NCBI RefSeq assembly: GCF_958979055.1
Contig: NC_084890.1
Location: 22,728,149 to 22,792,148, forward strand
Length of the DNA stretch: 64,000 bases
Direction of reading: 5' to 3'
Source of the DNA: Alnus glutinosa
Taxonomy: Eukaryota > Streptophyta > Magnoliopsida > Fagales > Betulaceae
This document shows, piece by piece, positions 35,401 to 45,892 of this stretch. Made by a program: the position numbers and the translations under genes. A model generated the notes under the pieces. The model was not told where the DNA came from, did not search any database, and was given only the letters and a program-made list of their open reading frames with translations. How positions within the stretch are numbered: the first letter of the stretch is position 1; the number at the start of each line of letters is the position of its first letter.

Positions 35401-36047
35401 TGTGCGGCGGTCATCTGCCCGCCCGCGCCTACGCCCAACCCGACCGTCTCTGACTTCCCGATGCTAAACCCGTCTCCACTGCTCGGCGGCGAAGGCGACC
35501 TCGGCACTGCCCCGCTCATAGCCGCCCGCCTTCTCCACGCCTCTTCACCCGAGATGTTCAACCGCGAATCTCCGTAATCCCTCTCTCTCTCCCTCTCCTC
35601 CCTCTCCCTCTTCTCCCTCCTCTCCCTCTCCTCCTCCTCCTCCTGCTGCCGCCTCTTTTCAAGCTCCCTCCTCATCTCCGCCTCCATGGCCTTCCTCTTC
35701 TTCTCCCTCCGGTACTCCTCGTAGTCGTTCGGCCTCGCCGGATCGTACTCCTCCATCACCGTCGAAGTCACGCCCACCAATGCCGTTTGAGCTGTGTCGT
35801 CCGGCACTACGGAATGCGCCGGCACTATCGAGGAAATGGCGATCTTCGGCTGTGCCGGCGCCGAGGCGGTGATCTTGGGCTTGGTTTGGGATTTGAGAAT
35901 GGTCTGCGGCGGTGCGAAGACCGACAACGACTTGCGGAGGGTCGGCGGCGCCATCTTGGCGCTGCTCGACCATACGGTGGCGTTGCTCGGCTTCTCTTCC
36001 TCCGCCGAAGAGGGTGGAGGGAGGTCTCCGTACAACCCACCTAGCAT
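26457..36047 (-). CDS. DRT111: DRT111/SFPS, SPF45-type splicing factor (G-patch + UHM)
   Basis: CDS is complement(join(26457-26753, 35199-36047)): 1146 nt, 381 aa, close to the length of Arabidopsis DRT111. It starts MLGGLYGDLPPPSS. A charged coiled region spans about 112-157. The G-patch (about 213-258) has MMAKMGWKEGQGLGKQEQGI, and a C-terminal U2AF-homology RRM (about 274-370) carries the RYF motif at 348-350 that UHM domains use to bind ULM peptides. It ends GEIPGYT. SPF45-family proteins act in 3' splice-site recognition in the nucleus; Arabidopsis SFPS/DRT111 links splicing to phytochrome and ABA responses. The junction (AACATG|gtatgc ... cttgaag|GTGGGG) keeps frame and falls at the start of the UHM. 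The single intron is 8.4 kb and full of retroelement debris. Confidence 0.94.
26754..29262 (-). other. DRT111/SFPS intron, gene-proximal part without recognisable elements
   Basis: About 2.5 kb of AT-rich intron. Short ORFs occur, for example 27960-28220 on the minus strand, but none has known motifs. No gene or transposon is recognised. Confidence 0.4.
29278..29579 (+). mobile_element. 5'-truncated LINE 3' end with 15-bp target-site duplications
   Basis: The flanks are gtgtaacaaggagtt (29263-29277) and gtgtaatgaggagtt (29580-29594), 13 of 15 identical. The insert reads WRIAPLYLMWSIWRERNARC in frame from about 29284, the C-terminal end of plant LINE ORF2, homologous to the end of copy A. It finishes with cctatgcggttttcaatgaa and an A-rich tail. 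It is antisense to the host gene. Confidence 0.88.
29585..30311 (+). pseudogene. Unrecognised frameshifted ORFs, possibly retroelement ORF1 or linker
   Basis: Two overlapping plus-strand frames (29585-30001 and 29886-30311) continue one another by a frame change. The first reads ELDRLIKKLNMGLDHSWSAP; the second has a Gln-rich stretch (QPQQQQQPQP, from about 30106). The Ser/Pro/Gln-rich, low-constraint composition resembles the variable region of a retroelement ORF1, but I do not recognise the family. A segment of it is repeated at 30539-30722. Confidence 0.35.
29813..29993. repeat. Direct repeat R1 (partner at 30539-30722)
   Basis: Begins tttgttggtggatcaatcaa and ends gcattcagatcgt. The partner shares the same blocks (gggtcgaatttta, aaccaggcccaa, gggtgaaaac, gtatcaatgtgaactcttc, gagctccggtgggg) and has about a dozen extra bases in the middle. 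Separation is about 726 bp. Confidence 0.85.
30539..30722. repeat. Direct repeat R2 (partner at 29813-29993)
   Basis: The second copy of the block above. It has an insertion-like gggtttggttttgggtatc in place of gggtatc. It ends next to the gypsy-derived coding remnant. Confidence 0.85.
30710..31586 (-). pseudogene. Collapsed Ty3/gypsy coding region (gag start joined to integrase C-terminus)
   Basis: The minus frame 31586-31029 starts with a Gag-like N-terminus (MDSTQFETFSKYLLDQLKSI near 31529). After about 100 residues it passes into a typical gypsy integrase C-terminal region (NRSTGMSPLEVVHCPKPRKP, then MSLHARVS and ARHGHDLHDETCKQI). A second frame (31150-30710) continues with a GISSTF...LVA...PYDSFEELPPFP stretch, as found downstream of integrase. 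Protease, reverse transcriptase, RNase H and most of integrase are absent, so one large internal deletion plus frameshifts explains the structure. Confidence 0.7.
31587..32473 (-). other. Untranslated leader of the gypsy derivative
   Basis: Lies between the primer-binding site and the gag-like start. The part 31925-32430 is GC-rich (tggtgcgacgcaagggagct, gcggcagcgattgggtgagg) compared with its surroundings and has open frames on both strands without known domains. It might be captured foreign sequence, but nothing identifies it. Confidence 0.4.
32474..32486 (-). other. Primer-binding site complementary to initiator tRNA-Met
   Basis: The minus strand reads TGGTATTAGAGCC, one base off the common plant LTR-retrotransposon PBS TGGTATCAGAGCC. 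It starts three bases inside the LTR end, as expected. Confidence 0.85.
32490..32932 (-). repeat. 5' LTR of the gypsy derivative (443 bp)
   Basis: Bounded by tgatgc and gcatca, inverted ends of the TG...CA type, and followed directly by the PBS on the internal side. No second copy of this LTR is visible at the other end of the element. Confidence 0.75.
32933..33764 (-). other. DRT111/SFPS intron between the LTR and LINE tails
   Basis: AT-rich with pyrimidine-rich blocks. No recognisable gene or transposon. Confidence 0.35.
33765..33880 (-). mobile_element. Short LINE 3' tail (minus)
   Basis: The minus strand contains tgtatactttcggtgtactt, then gcgtcttacgcttttaataa, then a gattatcacttatccaaaaa terminus with an A-run. 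The same order of blocks ends the other LINE copies in this window. Only the last ~100 bp are present. Confidence 0.65.
33995..34098 (+). mobile_element. Short LINE 3' tail (plus)
   Basis: Contains cttgtatactttcttgtgta, tttgtgctttttaataaat and the terminus gagattacttatcaaaaaag, the LINE 3' end shared with copy A. It lies about 115 bp from, and opposite to, the minus-strand tail at 33765-33880. Confidence 0.65.
34099..35198 (-). other. Exon-1-proximal part of the DRT111/SFPS intron
   Basis: Ordinary AT-rich intron sequence. The donor on the minus strand is ATG|gtatgc at 35198-35197. No element is recognised. Confidence 0.5.
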
Positions 36048-38120
36048 TTCGACACCTGTGCCCTTTTCCTCTCTCTCTCGCTCTAGAATTCCGAGTTTGG
36101 GGTCTCAATTAGGGATTTGCGTGGCGACGATGAAGAGGGGTTTGAATCGAATTGAGTGTGAGAGAGTAGGCGATAGGTTGAATTAGGATTAGGGCAAGCC
36201 TGAGTGGAGCTAAATTAGAATAATTTGTTTATTAAATTTGATTCATTTATTTTTTTTGTTCGTTTTGATTTTCGAATAGGAGCCGAATCAGTGAAATAAT
36301 TTATTCAAATTTTATTTTATTTATATAGTTTTTGAAACAACACAATCTTGTTTTTTAATAGATAAATAAAGAACTATATAAAAGCATAACAAAAAATAAA
36401 TAAAAAACAAAAAATTACAGAAACCAAGTTAAAGACTAGCAAGATAACATTATCCATGCACCAATTCATTTCACAGCCTCGAAGAAGATTCTCAAAAATG
36501 GAAGGAGGATGCGGGAATTCTACTAGCAGTGCTAGTTGCAGCAGCTCATGGTGCAAGTTTAAGTGTTGTGTGTTGTGTTCGAGTTATATCGAGACATGTA
36601 TATAAAATTATATAGGTCAATTATAATTCAATCTCTTTAACTAAACTCTAACTCGCTAATTTCGTGTTGGGTTCATGTCGGGTTTGCAGACTGTGTTGAA
36701 AATTGTCAGTCTTGTCTATAAATAGATAACGAGTCCACACCTTGAACTATGAAACACATGGCAACAAAGTTAGTGTATCATGCGGTCTACATCTTAATTT
36801 AGAATCTACTTTACAACAAAAGGCTCCACTAGAAAAAAGTTGAAGGAGTACGGATTAAAAAGATCCATGAAATCTACCCGAATAAATAAAGGATGGTAGT
36901 GGCACATGTACCACACGCACACTATGGTAGTGCGTGGCATACACATATTGTGACGAAAGATGTCGATGGAAGAAGAGGTAGTCGGAGATGGTGGATGAGA
37001 GCCACATGGCTTGTATGGGTGGACCATGGACTGGTTATGGTAGATTTAAAATCCAAACCCCAAACAAAAAAAACTATTGAAGCTAAAAGGAAAATAGAGA
37101 ATGGAAACCAAAATGAGGCAAATAAATGTTTACAAGGGCACAGGTGCTTCGAATGAGGGAAGCTCAAGGAAGAGCTTCTTAACTCTTGGGCTTGGAGCGA
37201 AAAGGTTTTGCAAAGGGGTCCAACAAAATCTTATCCATCCCTTATATAAAATAAATATTATTATTGTTTATACTTTTTATAAGTTTATATTAATTATTAG
37301 TTACTTAATTATTAATAAATTTTATGTTCGAGTTAATTAAATACATTAATTCCTATTTGTGAACTTATAAAATTTACTTTTAGTAATTCATATATAATTT
37401 TTTATAATAAAAAAGACTATTTATGTGAAGACCCATTTTTTAATATATATACAAAAAATGGAATCGCACAGTAGCATAACAATAAGTCACAAAGCCAACT
37501 CATAGCACATATTCCATGATATGTACCTGATATATCAGAATATAACATTTATGCAGCGAATAACATTTATGCAGAGAAAATTATATCTTATGAAACTATC
37601 AAATGTTAATTATAACATTCAAAGTTATTTAAATGTCTATATGTTTAGAGCTTAATTAAAACATTGTATACATCAAAGTATGGTTGTACAAAAATACGTG
37701 TCACATACGATATGAGCCATTTACAAAATACCAACAAAAGTGGACTATCCAAGTCCGACCCATCTACGACCCTAGCGAAGGTGCCTCAGTCGTAGTATCC
37801 CAAATAGTATGCCACAAGGTCATCGTCGATGTCTGTGGTACTTGCAGCCAAAACATTAGCATCTACACGATCGTGATGTTAGTCACACCAGCATAGATGA
37901 AAGCATGAGTCCATCAACTCAAGAATGTAATACACATTGATTTTCGCAATAAATCATAAGCATATAAACATTTCTAAGCATGCCAACTATCATAACATTT
38001 GAAACATCATAAACATATCATACATCATCATTTTGCTATTCATACTCAACATCATTATCATCACACTATACATGATCACTTTACTATACATTCTCAACTT
38101 ATACTTTCATCTCATTCTAG
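36048..38120. other. Upstream region of DRT111/SFPS and intergenic DNA
   Basis: The first ~150 bp carry a CT-rich stretch (tttcctctctctctcgctct) that is the likely minus-strand 5' UTR. The rest is AT-rich. Sequence from about 37690 to 38760 is rich in tcat/cata motifs and may be part of a retroelement LTR. No gene is recognised. Confidence 0.4.
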
Positions 38121-38360
38121 TGCCAAAGGGGTCGCAGCCCAATGGTCTTACTTTTTGTCATTTTACTTTACACATTTTTTATTAACTTTCATTTCGTTGT
38201 GCCAAAGGAGACGCAACCTAGTGGTCTTTCACTTCTTAATGTCAAAGGGGACGCAACCTAATGGTCTTTCACATCACATTACCAAAGGGGATGCATCTTA
38301 GTGGTCTTTCACTTTACTTTGCTAAATGGGACGCGGCCCAGTGGTCTTTCATTTCACTTT
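38121..38360. repeat. Minisatellite with a 40-bp period
   Basis: gccaaagggg-acgcaacctagtggtctttc units begin at 38201, 38241, 38281 and 38321, exactly 40 bp apart. Another unit begins at 38121, exactly two periods earlier; the register at 38161 is degenerate. The copies differ by a few bases each. No ORF of a recognisable type crosses the array. Confidence 0.9.
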
Positions 38361-38840
38361 CTTTCTCTTTCATTTCGCATATCCTTTTTTCATTTTCTCT
38401 TTTCATGTACACATTGATCATCTCTCATGTTCTTTTCACAAACTAACATCATTCTATATTCACAACTCAATCATCATCTCATTGTCATATTAAATTCACA
38501 TTTTAAACATCATTCTATTTTCACAATTCAATAATCATCTCATCATCATATCTCAAATCAACATTTCCTAATCATTTTTCAAACAACAATTCATAATCAC
38601 ATTTCAAACATCATACTATTCTCACATTTCATATTCATACTCATTCTCTAACTCATATTCACTTCACAATCATCATGTCATGATCACATCTCAAATATTA
38701 TTTCATCATCATATGCATATAATCAACAGAATGTTTATTTATAATCAACATATGCATTGCAAGTAACTTTGTTTTCGTCCAAAGAGACAGACAACATGGA
38801 CGGAAGGTACTATTTAGCAAAGTTGGCTAGATTTGGAAGT
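38361..38840. other. tca/cat-rich low-complexity tract
   Basis: About 480 bp dominated by short tcatcatc/tttcacaat phrases that look like a decayed short-period array. Non-coding. Confidence 0.5.
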
Positions 38841-39714
38841 CTAGTGCCCATTTTTCAACACCTCTCTCCTACCTTTAGTCTTTTGGCGGGCAACCATTGA
38901 TTCCCGATGAAACTCCTCTTCGCTAACGCTGGCATCCAGGATAGCCAAAAGCGGAACCTCATCCTCATCACTATCTTCTGCACAATCCAAATGTATATCG
39001 GGCGGACAAACACCCAAAGGGAAAGGGAAAACACCATTCTCCCCATCCCATACCTCATCGCTCTGATCCCACACAACAACCTCCTCGGAAGGATCAAAAC
39101 CAACCGACCACTTCTGAGACTCGAGAGCAAACCATTTACCCTAAGGTCCTCACCTTTTTCAGCTGGTGGAGAGACGCAACGACCCAAATAAGAGGGAACC
39201 CCTACCACCTCATCTTCCTTAACAACTAGAGTTGACGACGACACAACCGACACTTTAGGCGAAACTTGCCCGGCCAAACTCGAGTTGAGAAAATCCCTCC
39301 GTAAGAAACCTCTCAGTAGAAGAATTTGCTTAATAACATCCCTCACAGAAGCTGCATTGTCAACAAGGAGTGGCACCCGAGAGCTTTGCACTAGCTTAGA
39401 CTCCAAAGGGAGCTCTGACTTAGGAGTGGCACCTGAGAGAGGAAAAGGAATCCCACCAGCAAAATCTAACCTCATCGCCATCACATAATAGAAAATAAAT
39501 GCTTATCCATTTTCACAACTCGACCTTCCCTAGCCTTCCTATAATAATTGTAGAATGGCTTAGAGATCAACGCCATTGGACAAGAAAGATGTAGCCTCTC
39601 TCCTACCTCAACAACCCTTGAGGAGGAACCACCAGAAAAGAGGTGAACCGGAGCCGGAGAAGACACCTCAAGCTTGAGAGACGCTTCCAAAGATGCCGAA
39701 GCTGAATCTTGCAC
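38841..39714 (-). pseudogene. Frameshifted ORF remnant, possibly a LINE ORF1-ORF2 linker region
   Basis: Minus frames 39714-39481, 39484-38855 and 39074-38841 look like one coding region broken by a stop and a frame change. The first reads VEVGERLHLSCPMALISKPF; the middle PLLVDNAASVRDVIKQILLL; the last SDEDEVPLLAILDASVSEEE and ARQKTKGRREVL. Acidic stretches followed by TKGRREVL resemble the spacer before ORF2 in plant LINEs, but I cannot name a domain. It may instead be a decayed host gene. Confidence 0.4.
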
Positions 39715-40000
39715 AAGCAGCCAAGCAAAGATGCCAAAAGAGAAGGACTAGAGCTCACAAGGACATTGCTTATAATTTGCTTTTAGGGCTATAATTTTCG
39801 GTAGTTCACTTGTTTAAATAGAGCTTAAAATTGGTGTTTCTTCTATTTTCGATGTACTAAATTATGCTTAAGTTGCAGGCTAGGTCACTTATATTGTTAT
39901 TCATATTAAGCATTTTGTGTGCCTTTGGAACTACCCTTTAAGATATCATGTGATATTAGAAAATGCCAAAATATTTGTATATTGTTATTTATGCTTAAAT

Positions 40001-42866
40001 AATTAACATTATTCGTATATAGTATCGGCAATATTTTGGTTGAATTTGTTATGCTATTATTGGTGGAGAAGTAATGGCTAAATGTTATGTGGATCAAATT
40101 TTGATTTAGGTCTTTCAAAACACTTGAAGTATGAGAATCAGCTACATGAATATGCCCAGAGGTCTGGAATTCCACTACCAATATACCAGACTATCAATGA
40201 AGGATCTCAACATGCACCTTAATTTAGGTCAAATGTTTGGATAGATGGATTAAGTTATACCTCTGTACATACTTTTTCTTATCGAAAAAGCATCTGGACA
40301 GGATGTTGCCAAACTTGCGCTGGAAGACATATCACTAAAGATTTTGAAGCATAAGAATCGGCTACACGAATATACCCAAAGGTCTAGAATTCCACTACCA
40401 ATATACCAGATTATCAATGAATGATCTCAACATGCACCTCAATTTAGGCCAAATTTTTGGATAGATGTAGTAAGTTATACATTTCCAAATACTTTTTCTC
40501 ATCGAAAAGCAGCCGAACAGGATACTGCCAAACCTGAGCTGGAGGGCATATTGCTAAAGATCAAGGAGGATTGATGTCCTCTCATTACTCATGGCTTGTT
40601 GCAGTGTGATTGTAGATTTAGACCTTGAATGTTTAGTGACTCCTTTTTAGATCAAATTGTAATATTATTTAGTTCAATCTTTTACATGTTATATTATCTT
40701 TCCTAGTAAAACCATGGTCTCAAAGTAGTTTTCAAGTCCTTTTCCCATACTATTTTAGTTGCTAAAGCCAATATTCCTTATTGGAAAAATATCTAATTAA
40801 ATTTATAGGAGAATGCATTACTGCCATATCAATGAAGAGGTCAACCATTATAGTACCAAACCAAATTCACATTTTATTGGCATTGGTAATTTGCATCATT
40901 TCTTTCATAATGGTTTACTTGATTTAGGCTTTCCTTTTTCAACCACTTACAACCAATATAGATTGCTTGTTGGTGTATGTCCTTTTTAATATTTTGGATT
41001 AGGTAATTGCTCAAAGCTTTCTTAAGTAAATGGCAACTGCCCTAGCCTTTTCTGTTGAATTCATATAGGGGTTCACATTTTATGTTCAGCATAGAATCCA
41101 TTTAACCGACCATTAGCCTTGGCTCATCCATTCAAGCTTGATTCAGCCATGAAATTTGGGGAAGGATTCATATTAATTTACGTATAGATTTCATTGAATG
41201 TGGACCGTTTTGTTGGATAGAAATATCCTTCTTGCCTGCCTTGTAATATGATATGGTTAATTCAATTATCAAGATAATCTTTTCAGTTTACTACTGTAAA
41301 GTTTTGCTAAACTGCTAGAACATAAATATTTAGGTTGTATCTTTTCTAAGTGGATTAATTTTCAATATCAGTAATGCAGTTTGAGTCATAACTATTTGAG
41401 CTATTGGTAACCAACATTTCCTTAATGTCTATCTCTACAAAACTTGTTATATCAGAAGTACAACATTGTCCATCTGATTTCGCGTTCACGTGTGAGATCT
41501 TAATTTTGTTATGACAGAATTAGTATGGTTGTGTTTATTGATAAGTTAGATAAGTTGGAAAATATGTGTTATTGTCATAGAGACAATTATTATTAATATT
41601 ATTTTTATTTTTCATTTGGAACTTCCTTTATAAAACAATGTTTATATGTTATCCAAGGTCTCACTGCTATTTCTGATGGCACTGAAATTTATTCATGATT
41701 CTTGTTGTGAAGAATGGCAGGAGTTGAGATAATAAAATTAGGTGTTGGATTCTCATGGCATATATTATTACATGTAGTCTTCTATTATTGCTTGAAATAT
41801 TGTCCAATATCTTAATTTTTATTGTTTTAATTAACTTTTTTTTTTTGTGGTATTTTCCAGGATACGGTGTTTTGCAAGTCTATCCTTAACGAATTTGCTA
41901 GCAAGATGAATCTAGAACAAACTACTTATGGCACCGTCAAGCGAGATGGTTTGCTTCCTGTTTTCATATCTTCTTTGGTTTTCGATGCTGTAAGTTACAC
42001 CAGTGAAGTTGGTAGAAACAAGAAAGAAGCTGAATAATTAGCAGCACGTGTTGTTATTGTATCTCTCCTAGGTATCCTTTTTCTCTACAATCAATATGGA
42101 TTTTTTTTTAATCTATTCATTTAATGTGTGCTCTTATCTTTTGTGTAGCTAAGTATTTGAAATAATATAATTCAGGTAGTTCTGGGTCAAGAACACTTCT
42201 TTATGAGATAATCAAGTCCAAACACAAACCCTATACTCCTTCGGATAAAGTAAAGGACCAAAGCTATGTCCATAAGAGTCCTGGATCCTAGGGAGCAAGT
42301 GTAGAACAAATTAATGCCATGCACCAGAGCGCGAGCATAGGACAAATTAATGTCATACCTCCAAAGGCAAGCCTATGACAAATTAGTGTCATACCCGGAG
42401 TAAGTGTTTGACAAATTAGTGCTGCACCGTAGGGAGTACAAACTTGCTACAAAACCTTAATTTCATGCATAAACAACACTCCTAATCACTACAGAAACTC
42501 TAACACATGTCATCTACCATGCACAAGCATTACTGTTAGATCTAAATTCATACGTTGTTATAAAATATTAAAGCATTTTAGTTATCATTATCATAATCAA
42601 GCCCATTTGCGAAACTTACAAAATAAGTGTATTAGAACGTGGATTATTGTGTGTGTTAGTGCTGTTTGCCATTTAAAACAAAATCAAACTTCAAGATCTA
42701 TAGTTCTCATGCATGGATCTACTTTCTTAGAATACAAATATTAACTTTAACTCGTTTCATTAGAAAACAACTGAGCATATATAACTAAATTTAAAGTAAA
42801 CAGTGTAATCATGCTTAAAAATTGAAGTTAAAGGTTGGGTTTAGCTCATTACTGTAATTGTAGAGA
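40001..42866 (+). pseudogene. dsRNA-binding protein (DRB) pseudogene, copy 1
   Basis: Contains broken dsRNA-binding motifs with intron-like sequence between them, so it is a DNA-level copy and not a retrocopy. The first motif (about 40100-40330) and a tandem second version (about 40350-40575) both carry the GIPLPIYQTINE core of plant DRB proteins, with stops. The later motif at 41861-42055 follows an acceptor (ttttccag) and reads DTVFCKSILNEFASKMNLEQ ... RDGLLPVFISSLVF ... GRNKKEAE, then TAA where the family has Gln (EAEQLAAR). DRB proteins partner Dicer-like enzymes in small-RNA production. This copy is dead. Confidence 0.8.
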
Positions 42867-42905
42867 TTCTCCAAGCAAGGTCTCCAAGAAATCCTCCTCC
42901 TCGTC

Positions 42906-42907
<2 letters not shown>

Positions 42908-42955
<48 letters not shown>

Positions 42956-42956
42956 C
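42908..42956. repeat. (CT)n(CA)n compound microsatellite
   Basis: An uninterrupted CT run of about 33 bp passes directly into a CA run of about 16 bp. It lies just beyond the 3' end of DRB copy 1 and separates it from copy 2. Confidence 0.95.
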
Positions 42957-43470
42957 ATAGGGTTTAGCTCTCAAAAATGGCGAAAATATGACCAAGGGAT
43001 TATCATTGGTCCTTTTATAGAGCCATACATCGCTTCATAGTTCTAAAATTTTCTTTTAAAAACCTAGCATGTGCACATTGATCGTTCGATCCTTAAATCG
43101 ATTGATCAGTGTGCCACGAGTATCAATTGATCGATGATCACTAAACCCTAAATTTTTTAAATATTACTCCTACCAAAATACAAAGAAAAGCCTCGACAGT
43201 TAACTCTTTAAAGACAAGGACAATCAATGACACAAAGTTCTTAGAATAATTTCACCTTTGCTGGCATCAACCTCCACATTTTAAAAAAAAAATAAAAAAA
43301 TAAAAAAATTATTTGGCCTAGCTAGCTAGTTGATATTTGATAACAACAATCTAAAATAAATAGCTTTTGAGCTCAACCTTAAATGAATCAGTTATTGATC
43401 TCTTATAATAATAGAGGAAAAGTACACACACCCCCTTTAAACTACTACCCAATTATCAATGTGCCTCTCA
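42957..43470. other. Spacer between DRB copies 1 and 2
   Basis: AT-rich sequence with a cgatcgttcgatcc / aatcgattgatc-like palindromic patch near 43078-43135. No gene. Confidence 0.4.
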
Positions 43471-45850
43471 AATTAACATTATTCGTATATAGTATCGGCA
43501 ATATTTTGGTTGAATTTGTTATGCTATTATTGGTGGAGAAGTAATGGCTAAATGTTATGTGGATCAAATTTTTGATTTAGGTCTTTCAGAACACTTGAAG
43601 CATGAGAATCGGTTACATGAATATACCCAGAGGTCTGGAATTCCACTACCAATATACCAGACTATCAATGAAGGATCCCAACATGCACCTCAATTTAGGT
43701 CAAATGTTTGGATAGATGGAGTAAGCTAAACCTCTGCACATACTTTTTCTTATCGAAAAAGCATCTGGACAGGATGTTGCCAAACTTGTGCTGGAAGGCA
43801 TATCACTAAAGATTTTGAAGTATAAGAATCGGCTACACGAATATACCTAAAGGTCTGGAGTTCCACTACCAATATACCAGACTATCAATGAATGATCCCA
43901 ACATGCACCTCAATTTAGGCCAAATTTTTGGATAGATGGAGTAAGTTATACCTTTCTACATACTTTTTCTCATCGAAAAGCAGCCGAACAGGATATTGCC
44001 AAACTTGCACTGGAGGGCATATTGCTAAAGATCAAGGAGGATTGATGTCCTCTCATTACTCATGGCTTGTTGCAGTGTGATTGTAGATTTAGACCTTGAA
44101 TGTTTAGTGACTCCTTTTTGGATCAAATTGTAATATTCTTTAGTTCAATCTTTTAGATGTTATATTATCTTTCCTAGTAAAACCATGGTCTCAAAGTTGT
44201 TTTCAAGTCCTTTTCCCATACTATTTTAGTTGCTAAAGCCAATATTCCTTATTGGAAAAATATCTAATTAAATTTATAGGAGCATGCATTACTGCCATAT
44301 CAGTGAGGAGGTCAACCATTATAGTACCAAACCAAATTCACATTTTCTTGGCATTGGTAATTTGCATCATTTCTTTCATAATGGTTTACTTGATTTATGC
44401 TTTCATTTTTCAACCACTTACAACCAATATAGATTGCTTGTTGGTGTATGTCCTTTTTAATATTTTGGATTAGGTAATTGCTCAAAGCTTTCTTAAGTAA
44501 ATGGCAACTGCCTTAGCCCTTTCTGTTGAATTCATATAGGAGTTCACATTTTATGTTCAGCATAGAATCTATTTAACCAGCTATTAGCCTTGGCTCATCC
44601 ATTCAAGCTTGATTCAGCCATGAAATTTCGGGAAGGATTCATATTAATTTATGTCTAGATTTCATTGAATTTGGACCATTTTGTTGGATAGAAATATCCT
44701 TCTTGCCTGCCTTGTAATATGATATGGTTAATTCAATTATCAAGATAATCTTTTCAGTTTACTACTGTAAAGTTTTGCTAAACTGCTAGAACATAAATAT
44801 TTAGGTTGTATATTTTCTAAGTGGATTAATTTTCAATATCAATAATGCAGTTTGAGTCATAACTATTTGAGCTATTGGTAACCAACATTCCCTTAATGTC
44901 TATCTCTACAAAACTTGTTATATCAGAAGTACAACATTGTCCATCTGATTTCGCGTTCACGTATGAGATCTTAATTTTGTTACGGCAGAATTAGTGTGGT
45001 TGTGTTTATTGATAAGTTAGATAAGTTGGAAAATATGTGTTACTGTCATAGAGACAATTATTATTATTATTATTTTCCATTTGGAACTTCTTTTATAAAA
45101 CAATGTTTATATGTTATCCAAGGTCTCACTGCTATTTCTGATGGTACTGAAAATTTATTCATGATTCTTGTTGTGAAGAATGGCAAGAGTTGAGATAATA
45201 AAATTAGGTGTTGGATTCTCATGGCATATATTATTACATGTAGTCTTCTATTATTGCTTGAAATATTGTTCAATATCTTAATTTTTATTGTTTTCATTAA
45301 CTTTTTTTTTTTGTGGTATTTTTCAGGATACGGTGTTTTGCAAGTTTATCCTTAATGAATTTGCTGGCAAGATGAATCTAGAACAAACTACTTATGACAC
45401 CGTCAAGCGAGATGGTTTGCTTCCTATTTTCATATCTTCTTTGGTTTTCGATGCTGTAAGTTACACCAGCAAAGCTGGTAGAAACAAGAAAGAAGCTGAA
45501 TAATTGGCAGCATGTGTTGTTATTGTATCTCTCCTAGGTATCCTTTTTCTCTACAATCAATATGGATTTTTTTTTAATCTATTTATTTAATGTGTGCTCT
45601 TATCTTTTGTGTAGCTAAGTATTTGAAATAATATAATTCAGGTAGTTCTAGGTCAGGAACACTTCTTTATGAAATAATCAAGTTCAAACACAAACCCTAT
45701 ACTACTTCGGATAAAGTGAAGGACCAAAGCTATGCCCATAAGAGTCCTGTATCCCAAGGAGCAAGTGTGGAACAAATTAATGCCATGCCCCAGAGCGCGA
45801 GCATAGGACAAATTAGTGTCATACCCGGAGTAAGTGTTTGACAAATTAGT
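43471..45850 (+). pseudogene. dsRNA-binding protein (DRB) pseudogene, copy 2
   Basis: Starts with the same aattaacattattcgtatat as copy 1 and is collinear with it. The best preserved first motif is the frame at 43544-43729 (HEYTQRSGIPLPIYQTINEG, then QHAPQFRSNVWIDGVS and a stop). A second tandem version lies at about 43820-44044 and ends KED followed by TGA. The later motif lies at 45328-45503, again stopped at the EAE|Q position. The 3' part is shorter than copy 1: it lacks the cctccaaaggcaagcctatg block and ends near 45850. The shared stops mean it is a duplicate of an already dead gene. Confidence 0.8.
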
Positions 45851-45892
45851 AAACAGTGTCTATAACTAAATTTAAAGTAAACAGTGTAATCA

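Noticed and set aside
35659..36186. Several plus- and minus-strand ORFs over DRT111/SFPS exon 1
   Set aside because: Shadow frames of a GC-rich exon; the minus frame with the G-patch is clearly the real one.
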